The position numbers and the translations under genes were made by a program. A stretch of DNA of 7,730 nt, taken from the NCBI GenBank assembly GCA_020199975.1, contig JAIVJP010000182.1, positions 1 through 7,730 of the forward strand, read 5' to 3'. Shown piece after piece: positions 1 through 5,790 of this stretch. The stretch comes from Acidobacteriota bacterium. Its GTDB lineage: Bacteria; Acidobacteriota; Blastocatellia; Pyrinomonadales; Pyrinomonadaceae. Numbering within the stretch: position 1 is the first letter of the stretch; each line of letters begins with the position of its first letter. A model generated the notes under the pieces. It had not been told where the DNA came from, ran no database searches, and saw only the letters and a program-made list of their open reading frames with translations.

Positions 1-286
1 TTCAGGGCCAGTGTGAGGAGTTCAATCCTACATTGGCACAGCCTCCAAGTCAGTACCGCCGGGGGTACTGATCTTAGTCGCACGCAATTGCAAACCGCAA
101 TAAGGGACGTGACCGGACTTGCCACGCCCCTACAAGTCTTCCTCGTCAGAGGTTATTGATTCTTTGGTATAAGTCCCAGAGTTGCAGCAACCCTGGGCTG
201 GAATCAGCGAACGCTTTCAGCGTAATTGCCCAAACTGCAGCGGCGCCGTGCAGCTTCGCGGCTCAGGCTTTCAGTGAACTTGAGGT
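1..286. other. Intergenic stretch without a certain gene
   Basis: Apart from the hairpin at 50-71, I see two further dyads. ACGCT/AGCGT (211-223) has a 3-base loop. CTGCA/TGCAG (235-253) encloses the self-complementary CGGCGCCG. Two plus-strand frames are open from the left edge, one to a TGA at 157-159 and one to a TGA at 69-71. Either could be the tail of an upstream gene, but neither gives a recognisable protein. No leucine-rich leader peptide or tRNA-like fold could be supported. Confidence 0.4.
50..71. repeat. GC-rich hairpin near left edge (REP-like palindrome)
   Basis: CAGTACC (51-57) and GGTACTG (64-70) are perfect inverted repeats around a 6-base loop, and the flanking T50/A71 adds an eighth pair. 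No T-run follows on either strand, so a classical intrinsic terminator is unlikely. From memory, related GTCAGTACCGCC...GGTACTGAC hairpins recur between genes in Acidobacteriota, which would make this a dispersed palindromic repeat. That link is recollection, not something the window shows. Confidence 0.4.
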
Positions 287-292
287 TATAAT
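287..292 (+). promoter_or_regulatory. Consensus -10 box (TATAAT) ahead of the aconitase-family gene
   Basis: TATAAT matches the sigma-70 -10 consensus exactly and lies 42 bases upstream of the ATG at 335. No convincing -35 hexamer sits 16-18 bases upstream; the region around 264-271 is a poor match. Transcription would start near 299, giving a leader of about 36 bases with GAGGAG at 324-329 as ribosome-binding site, 5 bases before the ATG. Confidence 0.4.
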
Positions 293-334
293 TGGTCAAC
301 AGATAAGACCCCGTGAAGAAAAAGAGGAGCATTA

Positions 335-2356
335 ATGCCTGAGGTCGAAAAGCGAGCCACCAACCCCAAGTTCACCGGCCGCATTTTATTTCTAACTGAA
401 GATACCTCTCTTGTCCGGCAACAACTCGAGGCGCAGGGCGACGAGCGCGAGTGTCTCGAAGGCAAGCTGGCGGAGCGGTTAGCTAATGACGATCTGCCGT
501 TGATGAGCAACATCTCGACGGACGAGATTACGCCGGGCTGGGTCTGTTTTTACTACGATGAAACGTTGGGCCAATACGTTTACGTCGGTATGCGCGAGGG
601 CGCGGTCAAGAAAGACGAAGTGAAGAATGGCGGCTTCGCCGTGGTTGTCTCAGGTTTGTCGAAGGGGTGTGGTTCATCTCGCGAAACTGCGCCCTATGCC
701 GAAAAGTGGGCGGGCATTCAGCTCGTCATCGCAAAGAGCATCGAAAAGATTTACGGTCAAAACGCGCAGAACATCGGCCTGCTCACCTCCACCGACTTTG
801 GGCTCATTGATCGCATCCGCCGCGGTGAGGAAATCCCGCTCGCTGAGTTCACTCGCGGACTCGATCCAATTTCAGAATCAATCGTTGCGCATGGCGGCCT
901 GTTCAACTACAACAAGGTGCGTCTTGCGGGTGAAGTGTCGCCGCCTGCACTTGAAACTAAAGCAAGGCCGATGACGATGGTGGAAAAGATCATTGCGAAG
1001 CATGCTTTCGTGTCGGCGGGTAGAGTTGGTGTTGAGGCGGTCAAGCCTGGTGACGCACTCTTCGCCGTAGTCGACGTGCGTTTCTCGCATGAGTACGTAA
1101 CGCCCATGGCTGAATCGCTCTTCAAACAGGCGCTGGGAAAAGAAGCCCGGGTGACAGAGCCGGAGTCAGTATTCGCCTTCAGAGATCACCTGACGTTTCT
1201 CGCGAAGGTGATGTCGCCAAAACACCGCGAGATGGGCCTGCTCGAGAAAGCGGACGGCCTCGCCATCACGCAGCAGAATTTTACGGCGCAGCAGCACGTC
1301 AAGCTTTATGGCGAAAGCCCGGATGGCGGCTCGGAAGCAATTTGCCACAACGCCGTTGTCGAGGATCTCGCGCTACCGGGGCAAATCGTTATTGGAACAG
1401 ACTCGCACACCTGCATGGCAGGTGTGCTTGATTGCTTTGCTTTCGGCGTCGGCTCAACTGACATGGCAAATGCCTGGTACACCAAAGACATTCGTATTCG
1501 CGTCCCGGAAACCGTGCACTACGTTCTTAAAGGAAAAAAGCGTGCTGACGTCGCAGCGAAAGACGTGATGCTTGTCATTCTCGCCAGCGCCTACATGAAG
1601 ACGAGCAAAGGCATCGGCAAAGTGCTGGAGTTTGCGGGAGAGGATCTCCAGAACTGGCCCATGGACGAGCGCGCCACACTCACGAACATGTCTGTGGAAG
1701 CAGGAGGAACGACCGGGATCATTGAACCAGACGAGGTTACGCTGGAATACATCGTGCGCACGCGGGGTCTTGACGCGGAGGCAGTGCGCCAGGGGTTCAC
1801 CTACAGTGATCCGGATGCCGAGTATGCCGCCGTCTTTGAAATTGACCTCGATGGGATTCGACCCATGGTGGCGCTGCCGGGCGATCCGCGAAATGGAATT
1901 CCTATCGACGAACTCGGTGAGGACGTACGCATAGACGCGGCGTACGGTGGCTCGTGCACCGGTGGCAAGATGGCCGACATGGATATGTATGCTGAGGTCT
2001 TACAGAACGCTCTGGCGCAAGGCAAACGCGTCGCACCCGGGGTCCATCTTTATTTGCAGTTCGGGTCCCAGAAAATCAAACAGTACGCAAGAGAGAAGGG
2101 TTACATCGAAATCTTCGAGCGGGTGGGAGCTGAATTGATCGACCCTTCCTGCGGCGCTTGCATCAATGCCGGCCCTGGCGCTTCTCCAAGCGCGGAGACG
2201 GTCACCGTCAGCGCGCAAAACCGCAACTTCCCCGGACGCAGCGGTCCCGGCAAACTCTACCTCGCCTTACCCTACGTCGTCGCGGCCTCGGCGATCGCCG
2301 GTAAGATCGTAAAGCCTTACGAGTTCTTACGAGAACCGGAACTGATTGAGGTTTAA
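335..2356 (+). CDS. Aconitase-superfamily [4Fe-4S] hydro-lyase, swivel-domain-first single chain (3-isopropylmalate dehydratase/homoaconitase-like)
   Basis: This is a 673-residue cytoplasmic hydro-lyase expected to isomerise a 2- or 3-hydroxy tricarboxylate by dehydration and rehydration. Residues ~15-200 are a LeuD-like swivel domain, with NISTDEITPGW (59-69) and the substrate-binding loop GCGSSRE (111-117). Residues ~212-673 are a LeuC-like catalytic domain, with DH at 284-285, GTDSHTC (354-360) and the three cluster cysteines C541 (GGSCTG), C606 and C609 (CGAC). NRNFPGRSGPG (629-639) matches the conserved C-terminal LeuC motif. Bacterial isopropylmalate dehydratases normally use separate LeuC and LeuD chains, and AcnA-type aconitases carry the swivel last. 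Swivel-before-catalytic order is otherwise known from AcnB, but the AcnB HEAT-like N-terminus is absent here. The start is supported by GAGGAG 5 bases upstream. No leuA or leuB is nearby, so the substrate (isopropylmalate, homocitrate, citrate or another) cannot be fixed. The superfamily assignment is very secure and the specificity is open. Confidence 0.93.
   Translation: MPEVEKRATNPKFTGRILFLTEDTSLVRQQLEAQGDERECLEGKLAERLANDDLPLMSNISTDEITPGWVCFYYDETLGQYVYVGMREGAVKKDEVKNGGFAVVVSGLSKGCGSSRETAPYAEKWAGIQLVIAKSIEKIYGQNAQNIGLLTSTDFGLIDRIRRGEEIPLAEFTRGLDPISESIVAHGGLFNYNKVRLAGEVSPPALETKARPMTMVEKIIAKHAFVSAGRVGVEAVKPGDALFAVVDVRFSHEYVTPMAESLFKQALGKEARVTEPESVFAFRDHLTFLAKVMSPKHREMGLLEKADGLAITQQNFTAQQHVKLYGESPDGGSEAICHNAVVEDLALPGQIVIGTDSHTCMAGVLDCFAFGVGSTDMANAWYTKDIRIRVPETVHYVLKGKKRADVAAKDVMLVILASAYMKTSKGIGKVLEFAGEDLQNWPMDERATLTNMSVEAGGTTGIIEPDEVTLEYIVRTRGLDAEAVRQGFTYSDPDAEYAAVFEIDLDGIRPMVALPGDPRNGIPIDELGEDVRIDAAYGGSCTGGKMADMDMYAEVLQNALAQGKRVAPGVHLYLQFGSQKIKQYAREKGYIEIFERVGAELIDPSCGACINAGPGASPSAETVTVSAQNRNFPGRSGPGKLYLALPYVVAASAIAGKIVKPYEFLREPELIEV
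1405..1427. repeat. Perfect 10-bp inverted repeat inside the hydro-lyase gene
   Basis: GCACACCTGC (1405-1414) and GCAGGTGTGC (1418-1427) are exact reverse complements separated by ATG, so the site is a 23-bp palindrome. It falls on the codons for the active-site segment SHTCMAGVL. The transcript could fold a tight GC-rich hairpin here. It may be coincidental, because the codons are constrained by the conserved motif. Confidence 0.85.
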
Positions 2357-2375
2357 TTTGGCGAAAGGCTGGCGC

Positions 2376-2537
2376 TTATTGCCTCCGTGCTCGCGTTCGA
2401 CTGCGAGGAGCCCGAGTCGAGAATAGGCGAAGATACTCGGAAAAGACAAAAAGCCGGTCCTTTTTTTGGCCAGTAGTTTCTCGAAGAATCTCCATCTCCT
2501 CAAAAGCTCTGATCAAAGAACTGGCAGTTGTAGAATG
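2376..2537 (-). pseudogene. Out-of-frame remnant of the Fic C-terminal winged-helix domain
   Basis: Read on the minus strand in a different frame from the Fic CDS, this stretch translates to HSTTASSLIRAFEEMEIL, continues with RETTGQKKDRLFVFSEYLRLF and ends FSTRAPRSRTRARRQ before TAA at 2376-2378. This is the typical end of Fic proteins that carry a C-terminal winged helix: the recognition helix, then the ILRE-TGQ-(K/R)xxxFVF-EYL wing. In this frame a TGA lies just upstream, so the fragment joins no intact start. The Fic CDS above it stops just after the Fic core (ESILQLPVL). The middle of the domain, roughly 40 residues by comparison with full-length relatives, is missing between the two frames. 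An internal deletion whose length is not a multiple of three explains both facts. The remnant ends only 19 bases from the stop of the convergent hydro-lyase gene. Confidence 0.82.
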
Positions 2538-3442
2538 CTCTCTTCACATACGTGCCGCAGGGCGACGATCTTTTCAAAGGTCTGCTTGCTGTTCGCAGCC
2601 GTCTCCGCGACGCCGGTAAGAAAGAACTTGATCCAATGCTCTATGTCGTTGGAAGTTCTTACGACCGTAAGAGCATCGTAATACGCTCCTCTGTTCCGTT
2701 CAAAAAACTCAGAGAGGTATAGCGTTGGCTTTGTGAGAAGCTTCTTGTCAACCAAATAGAGCGTTATCAGAAGCCTGCCAATTCGCCCATTTCCGTCAAG
2801 AAAGGGATGGATAGTCTCAAACTGGTAATGGCTCAGGGCGGTCCTGATTAGGTGAGGGATGGCGAGCTGATCGTTGTGCCAGAATTTCTCAAGGTCGGTA
2901 AGCAGGTCCGGTAGTTCCTGGTGTGAAGGCGGGATGAACACCGCGTCTTTTAAACTTGAACCGCCGATCCAGTTCTGACTTTTGCGTAATTCCCCAGGAT
3001 TGCGATGTTCGCCGCGTGCTCCAGACATCAGTATTTTGTGCGCGTCCCGAAGCAATCGCGTTGAAAGAGGTAATTTTTCGAGTCCGGCGATGGCATGGTT
3101 CATCGCCTTGCTATAATTTTGAACCTCTAACCAGTCGTCGCGCCTTTCCGGAGCGATCTCATCCTCCGGTAAAACGGCTTCGTCAAAGTTGGTTTGCGTG
3201 CCCTCAATTCGGCTTGAGGTGGTGGCTTCCTTGAGGATGTGCATGCGAATGAAGAAATCAACGTCGGGCACGAGTTGTGAGTAGGCATTTAGTTCGCCAA
3301 GCAGCCTCGTAGCGTCCTCCAGGAGCACATCAATATTGGGATCTTGCCAGCCAATAGGCTTGTTAATTAGAGTCGGCGCAAAACTCTTGTATTGGTATTG
3401 TTGTCTATAAGTTCCAGACTTGAAGGGTTGAATCGCCGTCAT
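2513..3442 (-). CDS. Fic-family AMP-transferase, C-terminally truncated by a frameshifting deletion
   Basis: The Fic-domain enzyme (309 residues) is of the type that moves AMP from ATP onto a protein hydroxyl. Residues ~30-115 are the Fic N-terminal region and contain the inhibitory motif SSRIEG (76-81, pattern S/TxxxEG), which marks class II Fic proteins held off by an N-terminal helix. The flap region is GSSLKDAVFIPPS (161-173). The catalytic loop HPFLDGNGRIGR (212-223) has the catalytic His and the phosphate-binding DGNGR intact. Relatives of this architecture are about 370 residues and end in a winged helix; here the frame stops after ESILQLPVL, and the rest of that domain is out of frame downstream. 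The enzyme core therefore looks functional while DNA binding is lost. It is divergent from the CYTH gene, with a palindrome array between them. The ribosome site is weak (AGG about 8 bases before the ATG). It could equally be regarded as a pseudogene of recent origin. Confidence 0.92.
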   Translation of the reverse strand: MTAIQPFKSGTYRQQYQYKSFAPTLINKPIGWQDPNIDVLLEDATRLLGELNAYSQLVPDVDFFIRMHILKEATTSSRIEGTQTNFDEAVLPEDEIAPERRDDWLEVQNYSKAMNHAIAGLEKLPLSTRLLRDAHKILMSGARGEHRNPGELRKSQNWIGGSSLKDAVFIPPSHQELPDLLTDLEKFWHNDQLAIPHLIRTALSHYQFETIHPFLDGNGRIGRLLITLYLVDKKLLTKPTLYLSEFFERNRGAYYDALTVVRTSNDIEHWIKFFLTGVAETAANSKQTFEKIVALRHVCEESILQLPVL

Positions 3443-3457
3443 TTTGACCTGACTCCA

Positions 3458-3486
3458 AGTTTACATATGGAGCCAACATATGTAAA
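3458..3486 (-). promoter_or_regulatory. Candidate fic promoter inside the first palindrome
   Basis: On the minus strand TTTACA (3486-3481) is 5/6 to the -35 consensus. It is followed after 17 bases by TAAACT (3463-3458), which is 4/6 to the -10 consensus. Both hexamers are arms of the palindrome, so a protein bound there would cover the promoter. The predicted transcript starts only about 10 bases before the fic ATG, which is short. Confidence 0.35.
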
Positions 3487-3571
3487 GTAACCGCCTTAAC
3501 TTTACATACCGTTGCTTCACATGTAAAGTAACGGCCTTAACTTTACATACCGTAGCTTCGTCTGTAAAGTT
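3460..3571. repeat. Tandem palindromic operator-like array, 41-bp period
   Basis: TTTACAT...ATGTAAA palindromes 27 bp long occur three times: 3460-3486, 3501-3527 and 3542-3568 (the last has C for A in the right arm). The period is exactly 41 bp. Units 3481-3521 and 3522-3562 match at 36 of 41 positions. The first copy has 8-bp arms TTTACATA/TATGTAAA. Between copies, a second dyad forms from TATGTAAAGT (3479-3488) and ACTTTACATA (3499-3508). The array fills most of the 159-base gap between the divergent fic and CYTH starts. The layout suits cooperative binding of a dimeric repressor. The obvious candidate ligand is the winged helix that the neighbouring Fic once carried; that is inference. 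Confidence 0.88.
3542..3570 (+). promoter_or_regulatory. Candidate CYTH-gene promoter inside the third palindrome
   Basis: TTTACA (3542-3547) and TAAAGT (3565-3570) are 17 bases apart and match the -35 and -10 consensus at 5/6 and 4/6. Transcription would start near 3577, with AGGA (3593-3596) as ribosome site and the ATG at 3602. The same hexamer pair recurs at 3501-3529 and 3460-3488, so each palindrome copy could act as promoter and operator together. Confidence 0.35.
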
Positions 3572-3601
3572 CGCTCCAAGCAATCTGATCCCAGGAAACC
3601 A

Positions 3602-4180
3602 ATGGGCGTCGCCAAATTAACAGACCAGAACACGATCATGCCTGAGAGCAAGTATGCGCGCATCGAACGCGAGCGGCGCTACCTCTTGCAGGATCTGCCC
3701 GAGGGGTTGACGCGTGCCGATCCGCATGTACAGATCACCGACAATTACCTCACCGGCACGCGACTCCGCTTGCGCAAGGTGCGAGACCCCAGGACTAATA
3801 AATGGACAGTGAAGTTTACGCAGAAATTTGCGCCCAACCCGGCTGACCTTTCGCGCACCATCATCACCAACACTTACCTCAACGCCGCTGAGTACCAGGT
3901 GTTGTCGGTCTTTGAAGCCAATGAGATTCGCAAGAATCGTTATCCCTTCGAGTGGGAAGGACGAAAGTTTACGATCGACATGTTTCTGGGTAATCTTTTT
4001 GGATTGGTTCTGGCAGAAGTCAGTTTTGAGAGTGAAGCAGATCTCGCCGGCTTTCCGCAGCCGCTTTTTGCGATAGCGGAAGTAACAAACAATGAGTTAT
4101 TCACGGGTGGTGAGCTCTGCGATTTGACGTTTGAAGATATTCGAGAAGAAATTAGGCGCAGCGGACAGTGGCTGCAATAG
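3602..4180 (+). CDS. CYTH-domain protein (triphosphate tunnel metalloenzyme family)
   Basis: A cytoplasmic 192-residue protein of the CYTH fold, whose members hydrolyse inorganic triphosphate or thiamine triphosphate, or make cyclic AMP, in a charged beta-barrel tunnel. The N-terminal signature ExExR/K is present as ERERR (22-26). Tunnel basic residues follow in TGTRLRLRK (51-59), K71 and K75 (VKFTQK), and R110/R113 (EIRKNRY). Acidic metal-binding candidates are D126 (IDMFLG) and E139/E143 (LAEVSFE). The length fits single-domain bacterial CYTH proteins. I prefer ATG 3602 because AGGA lies 5 bases upstream. An in-frame ATG at 3638 (MPESKYARIERERR) lacks a ribosome site, although the CYTH domain begins only after it. 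The gene is divergent from fic and probably co-transcribed with the small membrane-protein gene 19 bases downstream. Exact substrate cannot be read from sequence. Confidence 0.88.
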   Translation: MGVAKLTDQNTIMPESKYARIERERRYLLQDLPEGLTRADPHVQITDNYLTGTRLRLRKVRDPRTNKWTVKFTQKFAPNPADLSRTIITNTYLNAAEYQVLSVFEANEIRKNRYPFEWEGRKFTIDMFLGNLFGLVLAEVSFESEADLAGFPQPLFAIAEVTNNELFTGGELCDLTFEDIREEIRRSGQWLQ

Positions 4181-4199
4181 GGAATAGACCAGGCCAGAA

Positions 4200-4352
4200 A
4201 TGAATCGCTGGGTGGGAATACTTGTTATTGTTGGTGGCGCTTGCCTGATGCTGGTCGGGTTATTGATTTATTCGGGAGGACTCAACTGGTTTGGGCGGCT
4301 GCCGGGAGACATTAGGTACGAAAGCGAGCGCGCGCACGTTTATGTTCCTTAA
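4200..4352 (+). CDS. DUF2905-like small membrane protein, C-terminally truncated
   Basis: A 50-codon frame encoding one hydrophobic helix (about residues 5-25, WVGILVIVGGACLMLVGLLI), then the family hallmark GRLPGDIRYESERAHVYVP, then TAA. DUF2905 proteins are usually about 65-75 residues: helix, GRLPGDI(R/V) loop, an (Y/F)P turn and a second hydrophobic helix. Here the stop falls right at that turn, and neither alternative frame downstream encodes a hydrophobic helix, so the second helix is lost. Function of the family is unknown to me. It starts 19 bases after the CYTH stop with only a weak AGG (4191-4193) ribosome site, so expression by read-through from CYTH is likely. It may be a decaying gene or a working single-helix variant. 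Confidence 0.7.
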   Translation: MNRWVGILVIVGGACLMLVGLLIYSGGLNWFGRLPGDIRYESERAHVYVP

Positions 4353-4409
4353 CAGTCGGGTACTGCCCTGGTGTGCTCAGCCCGCACCCTGGTCAATCCG
4401 AGCGCATCG

Positions 4410-5678
4410 CTAGGCAGCTGCGACCGCATCGGTCTCTGAATACTTTGGAGCGTGCACTCGCCGGAAATAGACTGCCAGAAGAAAGGCCAGAAACATTATC
4501 ACTGAGCCGGTCCAAAACGTAACGAACAGGGAGTGATCGCTCATGTGATGCGGCTTGCCGTCGGCGCCCACGTACGGGATAGTACTATGAATCAACACGG
4601 CGGCGATTGAAGGGCCCACGGCGCGAGCCAGACTTCCCGCCGACTGCATCACACCCATAACTCCTCCCTGGTCAGCGGCTCCCACGCTTTTTGAGGCGAG
4701 ACTATTAAGAGCCGGCGTGGAAAGAGAATTTCCCAGCGAGAAGATACCGCCGCCGACGAGCAGCGCCAGCAAGCCGCCGGTATTTGGTCCCACAAACGGC
4801 ACTGCAAACAAGCTGCCTGCAAAAAAGAGCGCGCCGACAATTACCAGAGCCAGTTCGCCGAACCGTTTCACGAGTCGCCCGATTAGCACACCCTGAATGA
4901 TCACGGCGATTAGGCCAACGTAAGCGAATAAATAACCGTTGTGGTGCGCATCATAACCAAAGCGAAACATCGTGTAGAGCGAAAACACGGTTGTCATGAT
5001 CGAGAAGGCGACAATGAATAAAAAATATATCGTGAGTATGAAGCCGATGCGTGGTTGCCTCAGTGAATTGATCAGCTGCGATAACCCCCGCCCGCCCGCC
5101 GCCGAAACACGCGCGGGATGATCGGGCGTCACTGTCTCTGGCAAAGTGAAATAGAGCAGAATGGCGTTGGCGAAGCAGAGACCGGCCGCGAAAAGAAACG
5201 GTACGTGAATACCCCAGCGGCTCAGTATGCCGCCGATTGCCGGCCCAAAGATGAACCCGAGACCGAAAGCTGCGCCCAGCAGGCCCATGCCTTTCGCGCG
5301 ATCCTCTTTGCTGGTAATGTCGGCGATGTAAGCCTGCGCGGTCGAGATGTTACCGCCCGAAATTCCATCGAGAATTCTCCCAACGAAAAGCATCCAGAGC
5401 GTTGTGGCAAAGCCGAGGATTAAGAACCCGATGCCGGTGCCAATGATCGAGATCAAAAGCACCGGCCGCCGGCCATACTTATCCGAGAGCCGCCCCAGCA
5501 CCGGAGAGAAGAGCAACTGCATGACCGAGTAAGAAGCAAAGAGTAGTCCTACCGTGCGAGGGGTGGCATTAAACTGCGTGCCTTCAGCATAGAAGGGCAG
5601 CACAGGAATGACGATGCCGAACCCGAGCAGGTCGACGAAGACTGTCGTGAAGATTACGACGAGCGGAGAGCGCTTCAT
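4410..5678 (-). CDS. MFS transporter, DHA1 family, TetA-like multidrug/drug efflux pump
   Basis: A 422-residue inner-membrane protein with 12 predicted helices, the usual size for drug:H+ antiporters. Helix 1 carries FVDLLGFGIVIPVLPFY (14-30). Motif A is GRLSDKYGRR (62-71) in the loop between helices 2 and 3. Motif B starts at R101 and includes AYIADI (116-121). Motif C in helix 5 is GLGFIFGPAIGG (139-150), typical of exporters. Residues ~183-210 form the central cytoplasmic loop. The overall pattern resembles TCR/Tet proteins, but similar pumps export many compounds, so no resistance phenotype should be assumed. No TetR-type regulator lies nearby. No Shine-Dalgarno sequence precedes the ATG; the position is taken by heptamer repeats. 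The gene ends 57 bases from the convergent DUF2905 gene, with only a weak hairpin (4370-4388) and no T-run between them. Confidence 0.92.
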   Translation of the reverse strand: MKRSPLVVIFTTVFVDLLGFGIVIPVLPFYAEGTQFNATPRTVGLLFASYSVMQLLFSPVLGRLSDKYGRRPVLLISIIGTGIGFLILGFATTLWMLFVGRILDGISGGNISTAQAYIADITSKEDRAKGMGLLGAAFGLGFIFGPAIGGILSRWGIHVPFLFAAGLCFANAILLYFTLPETVTPDHPARVSAAGGRGLSQLINSLRQPRIGFILTIYFLFIVAFSIMTTVFSLYTMFRFGYDAHHNGYLFAYVGLIAVIIQGVLIGRLVKRFGELALVIVGALFFAGSLFAVPFVGPNTGGLLALLVGGGIFSLGNSLSTPALNSLASKSVGAADQGGVMGVMQSAGSLARAVGPSIAAVLIHSTIPYVGADGKPHHMSDHSLFVTFWTGSVIMFLAFLLAVYFRRVHAPKYSETDAVAAA

Positions 5679-5679
5679 G

Positions 5680-5790
5680 GATTTTAGATTTTAGATTGCC
5701 AAATTTCGATTTGCAGAAAGGTTCATAACCATGAGTAATCGCGTGAGCAATCGCAAATCTAAAATCTAAAATTATCTAAAATCTAAAATC
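5680..5790. repeat. Heptamer (TCTAAAA) repeats forming a large inverted repeat
   Basis: ATTTTAGATTTTAGATT (5681-5697) is an exact 17-base reverse complement of 5756-5772. Shifted by one base, 5680-5696 is also an exact reverse complement of 5774-5790. Both right-hand blocks consist of the heptamer TCTAAAA, separated by TTA. GATTTGC (5708-5714) pairs with GCAAATC (5753-5759) as well, and TCGCAAAT occurs at 5751-5758 and 5789-5796. The left arm ends one base before the MFS start codon. The arrangement is compatible with a small non-autonomous repeat element or with expansion of a short tandem repeat. No encoded protein was found within it. Confidence 0.85.

Noticed and set aside
11..40. tRNA-like TTCAATC loop near the left edge
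   Set aside because: The supposed T-stem has mismatches, no matching acceptor stem or CCA end follows, and the 5' half would lie outside the window.
1..159. Open frame from the left edge to TGA at 157-159 as the tail of an upstream gene
   Set aside because: About 52 codons can stay open by chance, a second frame is also open to 71, and the translation matches no family I know. The hairpin at 50-71 fits a non-coding reading better.
2448..2467. AAAAAG/CTTTTT hairpin with T-run, looking like a bidirectional terminator between the convergent genes
   Set aside because: The same bases encode QKKDRLF of the stranded Fic winged-helix remnant on the minus strand, so the A/T runs are explained as former coding sequence. 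The 6-bp AT-rich stem alone is weak evidence.
3481..3562. Two 41-bp direct repeats as a small CRISPR array
   Set aside because: The repeats are contiguous and nearly identical over the whole period, with no unique spacers, and no cas genes are present. An operator array fits better.
2376..3601. Fic plus a small partner as a toxin-antitoxin pair
   Set aside because: No separate small antitoxin gene is present. The inhibitory motif is within the Fic protein itself, as in class II Fic proteins.
4370..4388. GGTGTG/CGCACC hairpin between the DUF2905 and MFS gene ends as a terminator
   Set aside because: It has only six pairs including one wobble and no T-run on either strand, so it is too weak to list.
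5118..5532. Plus-strand frames inside the MFS gene and similar antisense frames in other genes
   Set aside because: They overlap strongly supported coding sequence in full and encode low-information protein, so they are shadows of the real genes.
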